From Orbaceae bacterium lpD02 (GTDB lineage: Bacteria; Pseudomonadota; Gammaproteobacteria; Enterobacterales; Orbaceae), in contig CP133960.1 in NCBI GenBank assembly GCA_036251875.1, positions 2,710,258 to 2,774,257 on the forward strand: 64,000 nucleotides of DNA. The letters are read 5' to 3'. Made by a program: the position numbers and the translations under genes. Below the pieces are notes generated by a model, which saw nothing but the letters and a program-made list of their open reading frames with translations, ran no database searches and was not told the DNA's origin. Positions 54,577-64,000 of this stretch are shown here, one piece after another (positions within the stretch are counted from its first letter, which is position 1; each line of letters begins with the position of its first letter).

Positions 54577-57396
54577 ATGACGTTACTCGTAACCCAGCAG
54601 CAAAAAGTAATTAGCCAGTTAGATACTTGCCAACAAGCATTCGTTAATCAGCACATTAACATATTGGTTAGAAGTGATTTTTTGGTTGATTCCTTTTATC
54701 GTTTTCCTGATTGGTTAATTGAGATTAGTCATCAGACACCTAATAATAATGAATATGTTCATTATCAACAGTGGTTAGATGATGTAATTGCTGGTATTGA
54801 TAATGAAGAGCAGTTGATGGTTGCGTTAAGGCAGTTCAGACGGAAAATATTAGTCAGAATTAATTGGTCGCAAATCACCAATACCAGTACGACAGTTCAG
54901 ACACTAACACAATTAAGCGTATTAGCGGAAACCTTAATTATATCGGCTAGAGATTGGCTTTATCGTTTAAGCTGTAAGGAATGGGGCACGCCGACTGATT
55001 GTAAGGGAATTGCTCAGCCTTTAATTATCTTAGCGATGGGCAAATTAGGCGGGATGGAACTCAATTTTTCGTCAGATATTGATCTTGTTTTTACTTATCC
55101 AGAGCATGGTGTTACCCAAGGTGGGCGACGAGAGCTGGATAACGCAATTTTTTTTACACGTCTAGGTCAACGGTTGATTAAATCGTTAGATCACATCACG
55201 CAAGATGGCTTTGTTTACCGCGTTGATATGCGCCTTCGGCCACTTGGCGATGGCGGACCGTTAGTATTAAGTTTTGCTGCGATGGAAGATTATTATCAAG
55301 AACAAGGACGGGATTGGGAACGTTATGCCATGGTTAAAGCCAAGGTATTGGGTGAGCAAACCGAGCCATATGCTAAAGCGTTATACCAGATGTTAAAGCC
55401 ATTTGTTTATCGGCGTTATATCGATTTTAGTGTCTTGCAATCCTTGCGCAATATGAAAGGGATGATCGAGCGCGAGGTACGCCGTCGAAAACTTGACAAT
55501 AATATTAAACTCGGCGCAGGAGGAATTCGAGAGGTTGAATTTATCGTACAGGTTTTTCAGCTTATTCGTGGCGGTCGAGTACCCGCTTTGCAAACACGCT
55601 CTTTACTTGAAGCGCTTAGTATTATTGAACATGATAAATTGCTAACCGCAACAGAGGTAAATACTCTTCGGCATAGTTATCTTTTTTTAAGGCGATGTGA
55701 AAATATCTTACAAGGGATTAATGACGAGCAGACCCAGACTTTACCGGATAATGAACTTGATCAGCTAAGGTTGGCGTTAGCGATGGGCTTTGACTGCTGG
55801 CTTGATTTTCAACAGCAATTAACCACTTATATGTTGGCAAATCGTACGATTTTTAATGATCTTATTGGTATTGATGATGAACAAAGTGTACCGGCCAATT
55901 ATAATCAACACTACGATGAGTTATGGTCTAATGATTTAGAGCCCGATGATATTGTACAACTCTTTCCTTCATTAGATGCGCAAGATTCACAGCAGCTTCA
56001 GCAACTCATTTTGCAATTTCGAGAAAATATTAGCAAACGAACTATTGGCGTTAGGGGGCGCGATATTCTTGATCAGCTTATGCCTAGAATTTTTGCTTTC
56101 GTAGGTGAAGCAGAAATGTGTTTAACGGTTTTGTCTAGACTGCTGCCATTGCTTGTTAATATTGTCAGTCGAACCACTTATTTAGAATTATTAGTTGAAT
56201 ATCCTAATGCCTTAAAACAATTAATTCGTTTATGTGCTGCCTCGCCTATGATCAGCGATCAGTTGATGCGTTATCCTTTGTTATTAGATGAGCTAATTGA
56301 TTTTAATTCATTATATAAAACGATACCTATTGATGCTTATAAAAGTGAATTATATCAGTATTTATTACGTGTAGAGTCAAATGATGAAGAACAGCAAATT
56401 GAAGCATTAAGGCAATTTAAGCAAATGCAATTATTACATATTGCCGCAAGCGATATTGCCCATATTTTACCGACCATGAAAGTCAGTGACCATTTAACTT
56501 ATTTAGCCGAAGCGATGTTAGATTTTGTAGTACAAATAGCCTGGAACCAAATGGTTGAGCGTTATGGCAAACCTGACTATTTAATTGATGACACCCAAAA
56601 GGGAATGATTGTTGTTGGCTACGGGAAATTAGGCGGATTAGAACTTGGATATAGTTCTGACTTAGATTTAGTTTTTTTACATGATTGTCCAGCTGAGAGT
56701 ATGACAACGGGTAATAAAATTATTGATAGCCGTCAATTCTATTTACGCTTAGTTCAGCGCATTATCCACCTCTTTAGTATTAAAACTAATTGTGGAATTT
56801 TATATGATGTGGATGTGCGACTTCGTCCGCAAGGCGAGGCGGGCTTACTGGCATGCACAGTCAATTCGTTTGAAGATTATCAAATGAACGAAGCGTGGAC
56901 TTGGGAGCATCAAGCTCTGGTGAGGGCTAGAGTAGTTTATGGCGAGCCACAATTACAATTACGATTTAATCAAATTCGCCATCAAGTTTTAAGTAAATTA
57001 CGCGATGAACAACTGCTACGGCAAGATGTACGAGAGATGCGTGAAAAGATACGTAACCATTTAGGTCGCCGCGATAATCAGCACTTTGATATCAAAGTTG
57101 ATGCCGGCGGGATCGGGGATATTGAGTTTATCTCTCAGTATTTAGTGCTTAATTTTGCTCACGAACAGCCCAAAATGACCAGCTGGAGTGATAATGTGCG
57201 CATTTTACAGTTAGCGGCTCAATATCATATTATGGCAGAGCATGAGGCCGAGACATTAATCAAAATTTATATTAATATGCGCAATGAAATTCATCGACGC
57301 TCTTTACAGTTATTATCGAGTCAGGTTGATGAACAACTATTTGCATTAGATCGAGAGTTGGTTAACCAAAGTTGGAAAAAGTGGTTAATAACATAG
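54577..57396 (+). CDS. glnE: Glutamine synthetase adenylyltransferase/deadenylase
   Basis: A 939-residue bifunctional GlnE that adds and removes AMP on glutamine synthetase under PII control. Two nucleotidyltransferase domains are visible: [19 protein letters not shown] (about 155-175, deadenylating) and [20 protein letters not shown] (about 678-697, adenylating), each followed by a helical domain. Length is close to E. coli (946). It starts 17 bases after ygiF. Confidence 0.96.
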   Translation: MTLLVTQQQKVISQLDTCQQAFVNQHINILVRSDFLVDSFYRFPDWLIEISHQTPNNNEYVHYQQWLDDVIAGIDNEEQLMVALRQFRRKILVRINWSQITNTSTTVQTLTQLSVLAETLIISARDWLYRLSCKEWGTPTDCKGIAQPLIILAMGKLGGMELNFSSDIDLVFTYPEHGVTQGGRRELDNAIFFTRLGQRLIKSLDHITQDGFVYRVDMRLRPLGDGGPLVLSFAAMEDYYQEQGRDWERYAMVKAKVLGEQTEPYAKALYQMLKPFVYRRYIDFSVLQSLRNMKGMIEREVRRRKLDNNIKLGAGGIREVEFIVQVFQLIRGGRVPALQTRSLLEALSIIEHDKLLTATEVNTLRHSYLFLRRCENILQGINDEQTQTLPDNELDQLRLALAMGFDCWLDFQQQLTTYMLANRTIFNDLIGIDDEQSVPANYNQHYDELWSNDLEPDDIVQLFPSLDAQDSQQLQQLILQFRENISKRTIGVRGRDILDQLMPRIFAFVGEAEMCLTVLSRLLPLLVNIVSRTTYLELLVEYPNALKQLIRLCAASPMISDQLMRYPLLLDELIDFNSLYKTIPIDAYKSELYQYLLRVESNDEEQQIEALRQFKQMQLLHIAASDIAHILPTMKVSDHLTYLAEAMLDFVVQIAWNQMVERYGKPDYLIDDTQKGMIVVGYGKLGGLELGYSSDLDLVFLHDCPAESMTTGNKIIDSRQFYLRLVQRIIHLFSIKTNCGILYDVDVRLRPQGEAGLLACTVNSFEDYQMNEAWTWEHQALVRARVVYGEPQLQLRFNQIRHQVLSKLRDEQLLRQDVREMREKIRNHLGRRDNQHFDIKVDAGGIGDIEFISQYLVLNFAHEQPKMTSWSDNVRILQLAAQYHIMAEHEAETLIKIYINMRNEIHRRSLQLLSSQVDEQLFALDRELVNQSWKKWLIT

Positions 57397-57431
57397 ATCT
57401 AGATAACCCATAAATAATATAAAGGATAATT

Positions 57432-58820
57432 ATGCGGGCGCTACTGATTGTATTGTTGATTGCTATGTTGGCGGGATGTTCGTTTAAACGCACAGCGGAA
57501 GAGGCTTATCAAGAAGGAAAATATTTAGAAAGTATTGATCTTATTGCGTTAGATATCGAAGAAAAAGGTCAAGCTAAATTAAATGCAGATGATTTAACTC
57601 GTTTTAGCCAGCTAGTTAGTAATGTGATGGCTTTTTACGAAAATCAGTTATTGAGTGCGGATAGAACCGATTACTCCTCTCGTATAGCAAGTTATGAAGC
57701 CTTGCTAACAATGAAGACGCGCTTAAGCGATCGTTTTTACAGCCAGCAAGTCTATTTCTTCAATAATAAATATCAAATTAAGACATTAAGGCAATTAATT
57801 GCCGAAGAGTACTATTTATACGGTAATTCAATCAATGCAACAGATGGGCAAAGTTATCTGCTTAAAGCCACTTTATATCGCAAAGGAATGGAGCAGTATA
57901 AGTATAAAGATATTGAAGCGTTATACAGCAAAACCAATACTAAATATCGCCAAGTTGCGGCTCAAGAAAACTACCAACAAGGTAAAGCTTTCGCTGAAGC
58001 AAAACTATATAAAGAAGCCAGTAAATCTTTTGTGGATGCAGCCGATATTTATGCACCGTTAGGCAACTATAAAGATAGTCGAGAATTAGCGGCGATTTAT
58101 GACAAAAAATATCGTCTAGCTGAAGCTCAAGACTTTTATCAAAAAGCAATCGATATGCAAAAGTATGCAAATACTTATTCTGAATATCGACAAATAGCTA
58201 AAAATTATGCTGATGCTGCTGAAATTTATCGCCCTTATGGTGAGTATAAGCAAGCGAGTAAATTAGCTAAGCAATATCAAGAAAAAGGGACGATCAAAAT
58301 TTATTGTCCAGCAAATAGTTTTTCTCAACTAATTGAAAAATCGATTAATGAAGAGTATGTCCGATTTGTAACTAATCCCAACATTGCTAACGTTATGATT
58401 AATGTTACAGAGAAGCGCCGCTATAAAAATCTTGATGAACAACCAACCATGAGGGCGATGAGTGAAAATATTGTGATTAGAACAATCCAACAAACTAACG
58501 CTGAAGGCCTGGTTGAGTCAAAAGATATTTATAAGACTTATTATTTCAATGTGCAAACTAAAGTACAAGCAAACAAACTTGAGCTGAGCACACAGTTTAC
58601 TGTTAGTGGTGGTTATATCTACAATCAAATCAATAATATTACCAAAAGTTCCAGTATGACTAAATATGTCTATAGTGGTGATGTGCCAAATAAATACCGT
58701 AATTATACCTCCGGCAGCTACTCATCTCAGCAAACACTGTTAAACTCCGCTAGAGAAGAACAAAATAGGTTCATTAACGACGAGTTATTAGATTTAATCC
58801 CTATTTTGGCAAGATTATAA
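57432..58820 (+). CDS. Lipoprotein with helical repeats, unrecognised
   Basis: A 462-residue protein with a lipobox: the signal MRALLIVLLIAMLAGC gives lipidated Cys16, followed by Ser-Phe, which favours outer-membrane sorting. Residues about 20-280 are helical and Tyr/Lys/Ala-rich, with TPR-like units (NYQQGKAFAEAKLYKEASKSF, YKDSRELAAIYDKKY cut here to short forms; YRPYGEYKQASKLAKQY). The C-terminal 170 residues look beta-rich and Ser/Thr-rich. It occupies the place of hldE after glnE in E. coli. I do not recognise the family and propose no function. Confidence 0.65.
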   Translation: MRALLIVLLIAMLAGCSFKRTAEEAYQEGKYLESIDLIALDIEEKGQAKLNADDLTRFSQLVSNVMAFYENQLLSADRTDYSSRIASYEALLTMKTRLSDRFYSQQVYFFNNKYQIKTLRQLIAEEYYLYGNSINATDGQSYLLKATLYRKGMEQYKYKDIEALYSKTNTKYRQVAAQENYQQGKAFAEAKLYKEASKSFVDAADIYAPLGNYKDSRELAAIYDKKYRLAEAQDFYQKAIDMQKYANTYSEYRQIAKNYADAAEIYRPYGEYKQASKLAKQYQEKGTIKIYCPANSFSQLIEKSINEEYVRFVTNPNIANVMINVTEKRRYKNLDEQPTMRAMSENIVIRTIQQTNAEGLVESKDIYKTYYFNVQTKVQANKLELSTQFTVSGGYIYNQINNITKSSSMTKYVYSGDVPNKYRNYTSGSYSSQQTLLNSAREEQNRFINDELLDLIPILARL

Positions 58821-58941
58821 TTAATTGTAATGTGTTTATGACGATAGCGTTGATTATTTAACTATTTTTGCCAAGATACAATTAAAAGCGTAGATTTTTT
58901 ATTGTTGATCATTCACATTATGTCTTATTTGTACTAAGATT

Positions 58942-58972
58942 GAGAATAATTCGTATTATTGATATTATTCTC
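58942..58972. promoter_or_regulatory. Fur-box-like palindrome before feoA
   Basis: GAGAATAAT and ATTATTCTC are perfect inverted repeats separated by 13 bases, with further TATTATTGATATTATT inside. The AT pattern resembles overlapping Fur hexamers and it lies 30-60 bases before feoA, where Fur repression is usual. The fit to the 19-base Fur consensus is imperfect. Confidence 0.55.
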
Positions 58973-59001
58973 GACTTACCGTTTAGACAGGACATAATAA
59001 A

Positions 59002-59250
59002 ATGAATATTTCCGCATTAACGTTAGATCGTCTCCCCTTTGGTCAAGAGGCCGTTATCGCAAAACTATTACCTGAGTCATTGCCATTTCGCCGCAAATTA
59101 TTAGCCATGGGGATCACGCCAGGATGTCAAGTGACCGTTACTCGAGTAGCGCCTCTTGGCGATCCATTAGAGATTAAAATGCGCGGTTTTACACTTTGTC
59201 TAAGGCGTAAAGAGGCGGCAGCGATTGCTATCGTTGAGGTTGCAAAATGA
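59002..59250 (+). CDS. feoA: Ferrous iron transport protein FeoA
   Basis: An 82-residue SH3-like cytoplasmic protein with FRRKLLAMGITPGCQVTV, RVAPLGDPLEIKMRGFTLCLRR shortened here to its key GDPLEI and LRR segments. It binds FeoB and is needed for Fe(II) uptake. Its TGA overlaps the feoB ATG. Confidence 0.95.
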   Translation: MNISALTLDRLPFGQEAVIAKLLPESLPFRRKLLAMGITPGCQVTVTRVAPLGDPLEIKMRGFTLCLRRKEAAAIAIVEVAK

Positions 59251-61577
59251 GTGTTGCATTAATTGGTAACCCAAATAGCGGTAAAACGACACTGTTCAAT
59301 CTTCTCACAGGTTCTCATCAACGAGTAGGCAACTGGCCTGGCGTTACGGTTGAACGCAAAACGGGTATTTTTAATCATAATAAAAAACAATATGAGATTG
59401 TCGATTTACCCGGAACTTATGCAATAGAAAGTAATAGCAACACGACGTCTCAAGATGAAATGATTGCCCGTGATTATATTCTGTCAGCAACGGACGATAT
59501 CATCATTAATATTATCGATGCAACCAATTTGCAACGCAGCTTATATTTAACATTTCAGCTAATTGATTTAAATATGCCGATGATTGTGGTTTTAAATATG
59601 ATTGATGCGGTTAATGAGATGGGTGAGCGCATCGATGTTGAAAAACTAGCGACGTTATTAGGCTGTCCTGTGGTTGCAATTTCATCCACTAAGAGGAAAG
59701 GTTTGGACGCGCTTTATGAGCAAATCGAGCGATTAAGCGTTAGTATGTCAACGGCCAAACCAACCATCGCAACCTTGGCGACGAGTCAAAATCAAATTAT
59801 CGAAAAATATTTAACCACATTACCTCAAGATAGTTATATCAATAAGCTTAATCGTTGGCAGCTTCTTGAAGCGTTGATCAACCATAGTAACTTTGCCTTT
59901 AACGAACAAGAGTTAGCGGTGATTGCTAACTGCAAGCAAGAACTTGCCGCATGGTGCGATAACGAAGTAGACATTGCTATTGCAAGCAGCCGTTATCAAG
60001 CGATTGATGAAATTTATAAAGTGGTAATTGAGAAACCAAGGGAAGCGAGTGACTCTCTTTCTGACAAGCTTGATAAAGTGACGCTAGGACGCATTACCGG
60101 TATTCCATTTTTCTTAATAGCAATGTATTTAATGTTTATTATTGCTGTTAAATTTGGTTCGGTATTTATTGATTTTTTTGATGTACTATTTGCTACCATT
60201 TTTGTCGATGGTTTAACTTATGTGCTTAATATTATTCACTCGCCAGATTGGCTGACTGTTATTTTAGCCGATGGTATTGGTACGGGTATTCAAACCGTTG
60301 CAACATTTATTCCAGTCATTGCAGCAATGTTCTTTTGTTTGTCCTTTCTTGAAGACTCAGGCTATTTAGCTCGCGCTGCGATGGTGGTAGACCGAGCAAT
60401 GCGCGCGATAGGGCTACCAGGAAAAGCGTTTGTTCCTATGCTCGTTGGTTTTGGATGTGGAGTACCGGCTATAATGGGAACGCGAACACTTGATAGTACT
60501 CGTGACCGCATTATGTCAATTTGTATGATCCCGTTTATGTCTTGTGGTGCTCGGTTACCTGTCTATGCGCTGTTAGCGGTGATATTTTTTCCTCATAGCG
60601 CCTCAACGGTGGTCTTTATTCTTTACTTGCTAGGTATTGGCGTTGCGATTGTAACGGGCTTTGTACTTAAATTTACTTTATTAAAAGGTGAATTGACGCC
60701 ATTTATTATGGAAATGCCCGTTTATCGTATTCCAACGATACGTAGTATGCTGAGTTTAACTTGGCAACGTTTAAAAAGCTTTATATTTAGAGCAGGTAAA
60801 GCGATTGTTATTATGGTGACGATATTAAGCCTGCTTAATTCGTTAGGGACTGATGGTTCATTTGGTCATCAAGATTCTGATAATTCTGTTTTGTCGGTGG
60901 TAAGTCAAAAAATTACGCCTGTATTTGAACCAATGGGGATCACTGAAGAAAATTGGCCTGCGACAGTCGGCATCTTTACGGGTATTTTTGCAAAAGAGGC
61001 TGTTATCGCAACCCTTAACTCGCTTTATTCCATGGCTGATGAGAGTGAAGAGGAAGCGGGTGAATACAGCTTGCTAGGGGGGATTGAAGATGCGTTTGCT
61101 ACAATACCCGAAAATATATCCGGACTTGCTGATTCGTTTCTTGATCCATTAGGATTGTCGACGATAGATGAAGATATTGATTCGTTACAAAATGATCTTG
61201 AAGTCAATGCCAGTGCCGTCAGTAAAATTGAATCGTCATTTGGCACTAGTGCCGCGGCAATGGCTTATCTGATATTTATTTTATTATATACCCCGTGCGC
61301 GGCAGCATTAGGTGCTGTCTATCGAGAAGCAGGTGCTAAGTGGACTACGTTTGTTGCTATTTGGACCTTTGTGATTGGTTGGATATGCGCGACAGCTTAC
61401 TATCAAACTACGTTATTGAGCGCTTCGTCATCTGCGGCGATATGGTTAGTTAGTTTAGGCGTTATATTTGTATTAATTGTCGCAGTATTACGTATTATTG
61501 GTAAATGTTCGTCATTCTCTTATACCGCTGTGATGAATAGACCGAAAAAACAGGGTAAATCAAATTGTTGTTGTTAG
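59247..61577 (+). CDS. feoB: Ferrous iron transporter FeoB
   Basis: A 776-residue membrane GTPase. G domain: G1 GNPNSGKTT (residues 7-15), G3 DLPGTY, G4 NMID. Two Gate regions follow with the conserved GFGCGVPAIMGTRTL and MIPFMSCGARLPVYALL, and ATVGIFTGIFAKEAVIATL in the second. It ends in a Cys-rich KSNCCC tail. Same size as E. coli FeoB (773). Central gene of feoABC. Confidence 0.98.
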   Translation: MSVALIGNPNSGKTTLFNLLTGSHQRVGNWPGVTVERKTGIFNHNKKQYEIVDLPGTYAIESNSNTTSQDEMIARDYILSATDDIIINIIDATNLQRSLYLTFQLIDLNMPMIVVLNMIDAVNEMGERIDVEKLATLLGCPVVAISSTKRKGLDALYEQIERLSVSMSTAKPTIATLATSQNQIIEKYLTTLPQDSYINKLNRWQLLEALINHSNFAFNEQELAVIANCKQELAAWCDNEVDIAIASSRYQAIDEIYKVVIEKPREASDSLSDKLDKVTLGRITGIPFFLIAMYLMFIIAVKFGSVFIDFFDVLFATIFVDGLTYVLNIIHSPDWLTVILADGIGTGIQTVATFIPVIAAMFFCLSFLEDSGYLARAAMVVDRAMRAIGLPGKAFVPMLVGFGCGVPAIMGTRTLDSTRDRIMSICMIPFMSCGARLPVYALLAVIFFPHSASTVVFILYLLGIGVAIVTGFVLKFTLLKGELTPFIMEMPVYRIPTIRSMLSLTWQRLKSFIFRAGKAIVIMVTILSLLNSLGTDGSFGHQDSDNSVLSVVSQKITPVFEPMGITEENWPATVGIFTGIFAKEAVIATLNSLYSMADESEEEAGEYSLLGGIEDAFATIPENISGLADSFLDPLGLSTIDEDIDSLQNDLEVNASAVSKIESSFGTSAAAMAYLIFILLYTPCAAALGAVYREAGAKWTTFVAIWTFVIGWICATAYYQTTLLSASSSAAIWLVSLGVIFVLIVAVLRIIGKCSSFSYTAVMNRPKKQGKSNCCC

Positions 61578-61600
61578 ATTAAATAGATGAGGTAGCCATT

Positions 61601-61846
61601 ATGTTAATGACAGATATCTCCTTGTATCTTGAATTAAATGGTAGAGCTTCTCTGCTAGATTTAGCAAGGCACTTTCGTGTTGCCGAAAGCGCAATGCAGC
61701 AGATGTTATCTTTTTGGGTTAAAAAAGGCAAAATTACACTGGTTGATGCATCTCAAACTAATTGTGCGACAGGGCATAAGTGTAGTGATTGTTTTGAATG
61801 TAGCGATAGTGCTCATCAGGTTTATGTTTGGAATAATACTGCTTAA
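61601..61846 (+). CDS. feoC: FeoC-type winged-helix protein
   Basis: An 81-residue FeoC. The N-terminal winged helix (GRASLLDLARHFRVAESAMQ) is followed by a Cys cluster C-x5-C-x2-C-x2-C in NCATGHKCSDCFECSD, consistent with the oxygen-sensitive iron-sulfur cluster proposed for FeoC. AGGTAG ribosome site, 23 bases after feoB. An ATG two codons in is also possible. Confidence 0.9.
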   Translation: MLMTDISLYLELNGRASLLDLARHFRVAESAMQQMLSFWVKKGKITLVDASQTNCATGHKCSDCFECSDSAHQVYVWNNTA

Positions 61847-61877
61847 TAATTGTTTAGCCAATTCATAAGCAAAAAAT

Positions 61878-61899
61878 TAAGGGCGAATTTTCGCCCTTA
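61878..61899. terminator. Bidirectional terminator between feoC and tktA
   Basis: TAAGGGCG and CGCCCTTA form an 8-bp stem around AATTTT. On the minus strand it runs into ATTTTTTGC, so it is a good tktA terminator; on the plus strand only AGATAAATTT follows. Confidence 0.8.
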
Positions 61900-61918
61900 G
61901 ATAAATTTAAGTTAACGT

Positions 61919-63925
61919 TTAACTTAGTAATGCTTTGGCTTGTGCTATTACGTTATCAACCGTGAAACCAAACTCTTTAAATAGTAACTCTGCTGGCGCT
62001 GATTCACCAAATGATGTCATGCCAATAACTTTGCCATTTAGGCCAGTATATTTATACCAATAATCAGCAATACCTGCTTCAATAGCAATTCGCTTGTTCA
62101 CTGCTGATGGTAAAACTGACTCTTTATAAGCTGCATCTTGTTTGTCGAACACATCAGTTGATGGCATTGATACCACGCGAACTTTTTTACCATCTTTAGT
62201 CAACTGTTCATAAGCTTCAACGGCGAGCTCTACTTCAGAGCCGGTAGCAATAAAGATCAGCTCTGGTGTTCCCGCGCAATCTTTAAGAACGTAACCGCCA
62301 CGATAAACATGAGTAAGCTGCTGTGCTGTACGATCTTGCTGCTTAAGATTTTGTCTTGAGAAGATCAACGCCGTTGGTCCATCCTTGCGTTCAATCGCAT
62401 ATTGCCATGCAATTGCTGATTCAACTTGGTCACATGGCCGCCATGTGCTCATATTTGGTGTTAAACGTAAGCTGGCAATTTGTTCTACCGGTTGGTGTGT
62501 TGGCCCGTCTTCACCTAGACCAATTGAATCATGAGTATAGACAAAAATATTACGAATTTTCATTAACGCCGCCATACGGACAGCATTACGTGCATACTCC
62601 ATAAACATTAAAAATGTTGCACCGTAAGGGATAAATCCGCTATGCAGCGTGATACCATTCATAATTGCTGACATACCAAACTCACGCACACCATAGTGAA
62701 TGTAGTTACCATTTGGGTTAGCTAAAATTTCTTTAGAGCCTGACCAAATTGTTAAGTTACTCGGCGCAAGATCCGCGCTGCCACCTAGAAATTCCGGTAA
62801 GATTTTCCCAAATTCTTCAATGGCATTTTGTGATGCTTTACGCGTCGCAATTGTGGCTGGGTTTGCTTGTAGCTTTTCAACAAAAGCTTGCGCATCTTGA
62901 TGCCAATTTTTAGGTAATTCGTTACTGGTACGGCGCTTAAATTCCGTTGCTAGCTCAGGGTAAGCTTTTTCATAAGCGGCAAATCGGTTATTCCAATCAG
63001 CCTCAGCGTGCCGGCCTTTTACTTTTGCATCCCAAGCTTCATAGTATTGTGTTGGAATTTCAAACGGAGCATAATGCCAACCAAGTTGTTTACGAGTTGC
63101 TTCGATTTCAGCGTCACCCAATGGTGCACCATGGCAATCGTGACTACCTGCTTTATTTGGCGAGCCAAAGCCAATAATCGTTTTACACATTAATAGTGAA
63201 GGTTTATCTGTAACGGCTTGAGCCTGCTCAATCGCTATTTTCACTGCATTTGTATCGTGACCATCAATACCGCTAATAACATGCCAACCATAAGCTTCAA
63301 AACGTTTAGCTGTGTTATCAGTAAACCACCCTTCAACATGGCCATCAATCGAAATACCATTATCATCATAAAGCGCAATTAGCTTTCCGAGTTTTAGTGT
63401 CCCTGCTAGTGAGCAGGCTTCATGAGAAATACCTTCCATTAAGCAACCATCGCCTAAGAAAGTATAGGTATAATGGTCGACAATATCATGACCCGGTTTA
63501 TTGAACTGCGCCGCTAATGTTTTTTCAGCAATAGCCATACCAACTGCATTAGCGATACCTTGCCCAAGCGGTCCAGTTGTTGTTTCAATGCCTGGTGCAT
63601 AACCATATTCAGGGTGACCGGGTGTTTTTGAATGTAGTTGACGGAAGTTTTTTAAATCTTCAATCGATAGCGCATAGCCTGTTAAGTGTAATAGGCTATA
63701 GATCAACATTGAACCGTGTCCATTAGATAGTACAAAGCGATCGCGATCGACCCAGTGTGGATTGACAGGATTGTGCTTTAAAAATCCTCGCCATAATGTT
63801 TCTGCTATATCAGCCATTCCCATGGGTGCCCCTGGGTGGCCTGATTTTGCTTTTTGTACTCCATCCATACTCAAGGCGCGAATAGCATTTGCTAACTCAC
63901 GATGAGATAATGTGGTTGCATTCAT
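61919..63925 (-). CDS. tktA: Transketolase
   Basis: A 668-residue thiamine-diphosphate enzyme of the non-oxidative pentose phosphate pathway. ThDP motif [17 protein letters not shown] to DDNG, substrate loops [17 protein letters not shown] and [19 protein letters not shown], and central Glu in [14 protein letters not shown]. Length is near E. coli TktA (663). It is the enzyme that would use xylulose-5-P from the polyol operon if that route makes pentose phosphates. Confidence 0.97.
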   Translation of the reverse strand: MNATTLSHRELANAIRALSMDGVQKAKSGHPGAPMGMADIAETLWRGFLKHNPVNPHWVDRDRFVLSNGHGSMLIYSLLHLTGYALSIEDLKNFRQLHSKTPGHPEYGYAPGIETTTGPLGQGIANAVGMAIAEKTLAAQFNKPGHDIVDHYTYTFLGDGCLMEGISHEACSLAGTLKLGKLIALYDDNGISIDGHVEGWFTDNTAKRFEAYGWHVISGIDGHDTNAVKIAIEQAQAVTDKPSLLMCKTIIGFGSPNKAGSHDCHGAPLGDAEIEATRKQLGWHYAPFEIPTQYYEAWDAKVKGRHAEADWNNRFAAYEKAYPELATEFKRRTSNELPKNWHQDAQAFVEKLQANPATIATRKASQNAIEEFGKILPEFLGGSADLAPSNLTIWSGSKEILANPNGNYIHYGVREFGMSAIMNGITLHSGFIPYGATFLMFMEYARNAVRMAALMKIRNIFVYTHDSIGLGEDGPTHQPVEQIASLRLTPNMSTWRPCDQVESAIAWQYAIERKDGPTALIFSRQNLKQQDRTAQQLTHVYRGGYVLKDCAGTPELIFIATGSEVELAVEAYEQLTKDGKKVRVVSMPSTDVFDKQDAAYKESVLPSAVNKRIAIEAGIADYWYKYTGLNGKVIGMTSFGESAPAELLFKEFGFTVDNVIAQAKALLS

Positions 63926-63968
63926 GTTGTCTTATCCCCAATAAAATTAAATTTATAAATTAGTCAAT

Positions 63969-63990
63969 GCTACTCGCAAAGAGGAGTAGC
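63969..63990. other. Seven-bp hairpin upstream of tktA
   Basis: GCTACTC and GAGTAGC pair around an 8-base loop, 44 bases upstream of the tktA ATG, close to the window end. No T-run follows on either strand. It could be a terminator for a gene outside the window or part of the tktA leader. Confidence 0.35.
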
Positions 63991-64000
63991 TTAATTAAAT

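Overview
The window reads as a chromosomal segment of an AT-rich gammaproteobacterium. Many blocks keep enteric-type order: rpsP-rimM-trmD-rplS, yejABEF, prmB-aroC-yfcA, ygiF-glnE and feoABC. Several proteins (BtsS, YfcA, TrmD, PyrC, Agp) align closely with E. coli K-12 versions recalled from memory. Low G+C, type VI secretion genes and this content fit the Orbaceae (Gilliamella and relatives from bee guts), but that placement is inference. No tRNA, rRNA, insertion sequence, integrase or CRISPR array was recognised.

Layout. 1-6.0 kb: two convergent gene sets (class III aminotransferase, GNAT/FemAB-like transferase and arginase-fold protein, against HAD phosphatase, alpha/beta hydrolase and two half-size DMT transporters) that look like a small-molecule synthesis and export locus. 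6.1-9.4 kb: cysS, a GlsB-type membrane protein and lysC. 9.6-15.1 kb: a mannitol-type PTS operon with an added RPE-like epimerase and a SIS hexuloisomerase, opposite a DeoR regulator, with a perfect CRP-type palindrome between them. 15.3-17.4 kb: ribosomal protein and tRNA/16S maturation operon. 17.4-25.2 kb: minus-strand flavoprotein, MHS transporter and the complete pyruvate-sensing set btsT, btsR, btsS with a candidate BtsR operator. 25.2-28.0 kb: trmB, nfsA and an Agp-like phosphatase without a signal peptide.

28.2-39.9 kb is the accessory highlight: vgrG, a DUF4123 adaptor, a 1138-residue VasX-like membrane-active effector, and five tandem paralogous genes of about 975 bp for two-helix membrane proteins. 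The natural reading is a T6SS toxin followed by an expanded immunity bank. The five copies are mosaics of each other, share an invariant 9-nt junction, and carry a Lys-Pro hexanucleotide repeat that shrinks along the array (4, 2, 1, 1, 0 units).

40.1-64.0 kb returns to core genes: aat, yejABEF, nfsB, pyrC, prmB, aroC, a 68-residue membrane protein, yfcA, glyA, a short ygiF, glnE, an unrecognised lipoprotein where E. coli has hldE, feoABC behind a Fur-like palindrome, and tktA.

All calls come from reading translations and DNA by eye. No database search or folding program was run.
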